Of a stretch of DNA of 64,000 nucleotides, positions 63,308-64,000 are shown one piece after another. How positions within the stretch are numbered: the first letter of the stretch is position 1; the number at the start of each line of letters is the position of its first letter. Below the pieces are notes generated by a model, which did not search any database, had not been told where the DNA came from, and was given only the letters and a program-made list of their open reading frames with translations. The translations under genes were made by a program, and so were the position numbers. The stretch lies in contig NZ_SOCP01000020.1 of NCBI RefSeq assembly GCF_004364325.1, positions 1 to 64,000 on the forward strand, read 5' to 3'. Origin of the DNA: Actinophytocola oryzae (GTDB lineage Bacteria; Actinomycetota; Actinomycetes; Mycobacteriales; Pseudonocardiaceae).

Positions 63308-64000
63308 CTACTGACCCGCGCCCGTTGGCGGGTCGGATGGCTCGGACGGCGGAGTGGTGGTCGTCGTTGTCGTAGTCGTGGTGGTGGTCGTCGTTGTCGT
63401 GGTGGTCGTTGTCGTGGTGGTCGTGGTGGTGGTCGTCTCGTCGGTCGTCTCTTCCCGAGTCGACTCGGTCGTCGTGGTCGGCGCCAGGGTGGTGGTCGTC
63501 GGCACGACCTGTGTCGTCTGCGTCTTCTCCGCGGGCGGCGCGTTGTCCTCCTGCTTGTCGCGGTCGCGGGTGGACAGCAGGAACGCCACCGTCGCGAGCA
63601 CGGCGACCAGTGCGAGGCCCGCGCCGACCACGATCGGCGCCCTCGACTTCTTCGGCGGTGGCGGCGGCCCCTCGCGCCGCGCGGGGCGCACGGCACGCGT
63701 CCGGTCGTCGGCGCCGACCATCTGCGTGGCCTGCTCGTAGTAGCCGCTGTCGTAGTCGTCGTAGTCGTCGACCAGCTCGGTGCGGCGCGACCCGACGCTC
63801 ATGGGCAGCGCCACGTCCGGGATCTCGCCGACGGCGACCGCGTACAGCAGGTCACGCGACCGCGAGGTCGTCGGCCGCTGGTCGGGGTCGGCCGCGAGCA
63901 TCGCGATCAGCACGTTGGTGAGCGAACCGGACATCTGCGGCGGGTTGATCCGCCCGGCGGCCACCGCGTGCAGCAACTGCAGCGTGTTCTCCGTCAGGCC
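63308..64000 (-). CDS. Second Ser/Thr kinase, C-terminal part (partial)
   Basis: The gene runs in from the right edge; about 230 residues are visible. The C-lobe end (GLTENTLQLLHAVAAGRINPPQMSGSLTNVLIAMLAADPDQRPT) closely parallels the first kinase. A linker with DDYDDYDSGYY, one transmembrane helix (APIVVGAGLALVAVLATVAFLLS) and a final tail of nearly 30 consecutive Thr follow. It is a tandem paralogue of the downstream kinase, co-transcribed with it. The catalytic part is outside the window. Confidence 0.85.
   Translation of the reverse strand, partial: GLTENTLQLLHAVAAGRINPPQMSGSLTNVLIAMLAADPDQRPTTSRSRDLLYAVAVGEIPDVALPMSVGSRRTELVDDYDDYDSGYYEQATQMVGADDRTRAVRPARREGPPPPPKKSRAPIVVGAGLALVAVLATVAFLLSTRDRDKQEDNAPPAEKTQTTQVVPTTTTLAPTTTTESTREETTDETTTTTTTTTTTTTTTTTTTTTTTTTTTTPPSEPSDPPTGAGQ

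Noticed and set aside
63354..63447. Short GTC/GTG tandem tract resembling a repeat array
   Set aside because: It is coding DNA for a poly-Thr tail; no spacers or CRISPR-like structure. No CRISPR array was seen anywhere in the window.

Overview
The window is GC-rich actinobacterial chromosome. Gene order and content point to the family Pseudonocardiaceae or a close relative (Lentzea, Saccharothrix and Amycolatopsis are the type of genus I have in mind; this is inference from synteny, codon use and repeats, not from a database search). The right half carries the conserved actinobacterial block groES-groEL1, whiD/whiB3, bldM, sigD-rsdA, a DUF5319 gene, guaB, guaB3, a choD-like oxidase and guaA, in nearly the order known from Mycobacterium and Streptomyces.

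Layout. (1) 1-2255: mobile debris. The right end of a probable IS256-family element cuts a serine recombinase that has two small partner genes; next come a terminator and a decayed tRNA-Val(GAC) with a perfect 3' half. (2) 2256-11814: an oxidative catabolic cluster (F420-type luciferase-like oxidoreductase, Baeyer-Villiger type flavin monooxygenase, acyl-CoA ligase, acyl-CoA dehydrogenase, TetR, DUF2236/MpaB-like oxygenase, Tat-exported FAD oxidoreductase). Three matching palindromes suggest that the TetR controls all of it. (3) 11990-26943: an AraC regulator, then a locus that looks like the mycolic acid condensation locus of Corynebacteriales. It holds an acyl-CoA carboxylase beta subunit (AccD4-like), an MFS exporter, a Pks13-like polyketide synthase that also carries DH and KR domains, an antigen-85-like secreted acyltransferase, a FadD32-like fatty acyl-AMP ligase and a GT-C membrane glycosyltransferase. 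The last five lie on one strand with overlaps or gaps of 1-9 bases. (4) 26963-32630: accessory DNA with a second TetR, a phosphotransferase-fold protein, a wrecked tyrosine integrase, a complete IS5-family element (894 bp, 12-bp inverted repeats, TAA target duplication), an XRE regulator opposite a TIR-domain protein, and a GNAT. (5) 32669-44149: core block with CIRCE-controlled groES/groEL, WhiD/WhiB3, a CarH-like MerR, a lipoprotein, a TPR-like protein, BldM without the phospho-acceptor Asp, SigD and its anti-sigma factor RsdA, and GuaB and GuaB3. (6) 44243-64000: a protein of four tandem GNAT domains, a choD-like operon, a flavin monooxygenase, a BBE-type oxidase, an aldehyde dehydrogenase, guaA, a PspC-domain/histidine kinase/response regulator group, a MerR, an EamA transporter and two Ser/Thr kinases. 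The second kinase runs off the window.

Most notable is region 3: a self-contained fatty acid activation, carboxylation, condensation, reduction, release and extracellular acyl-transfer pathway in what looks like a non-mycolate lineage. It should make an alpha-branched lipid with beta-carbon reduction built into the synthase. Other points worth a look are the three-site TetR regulon, two paired DnaA-box elements each about 60 bp upstream of a possible gene start, a family of nested palindromic repeats, and the four-domain GNAT protein.
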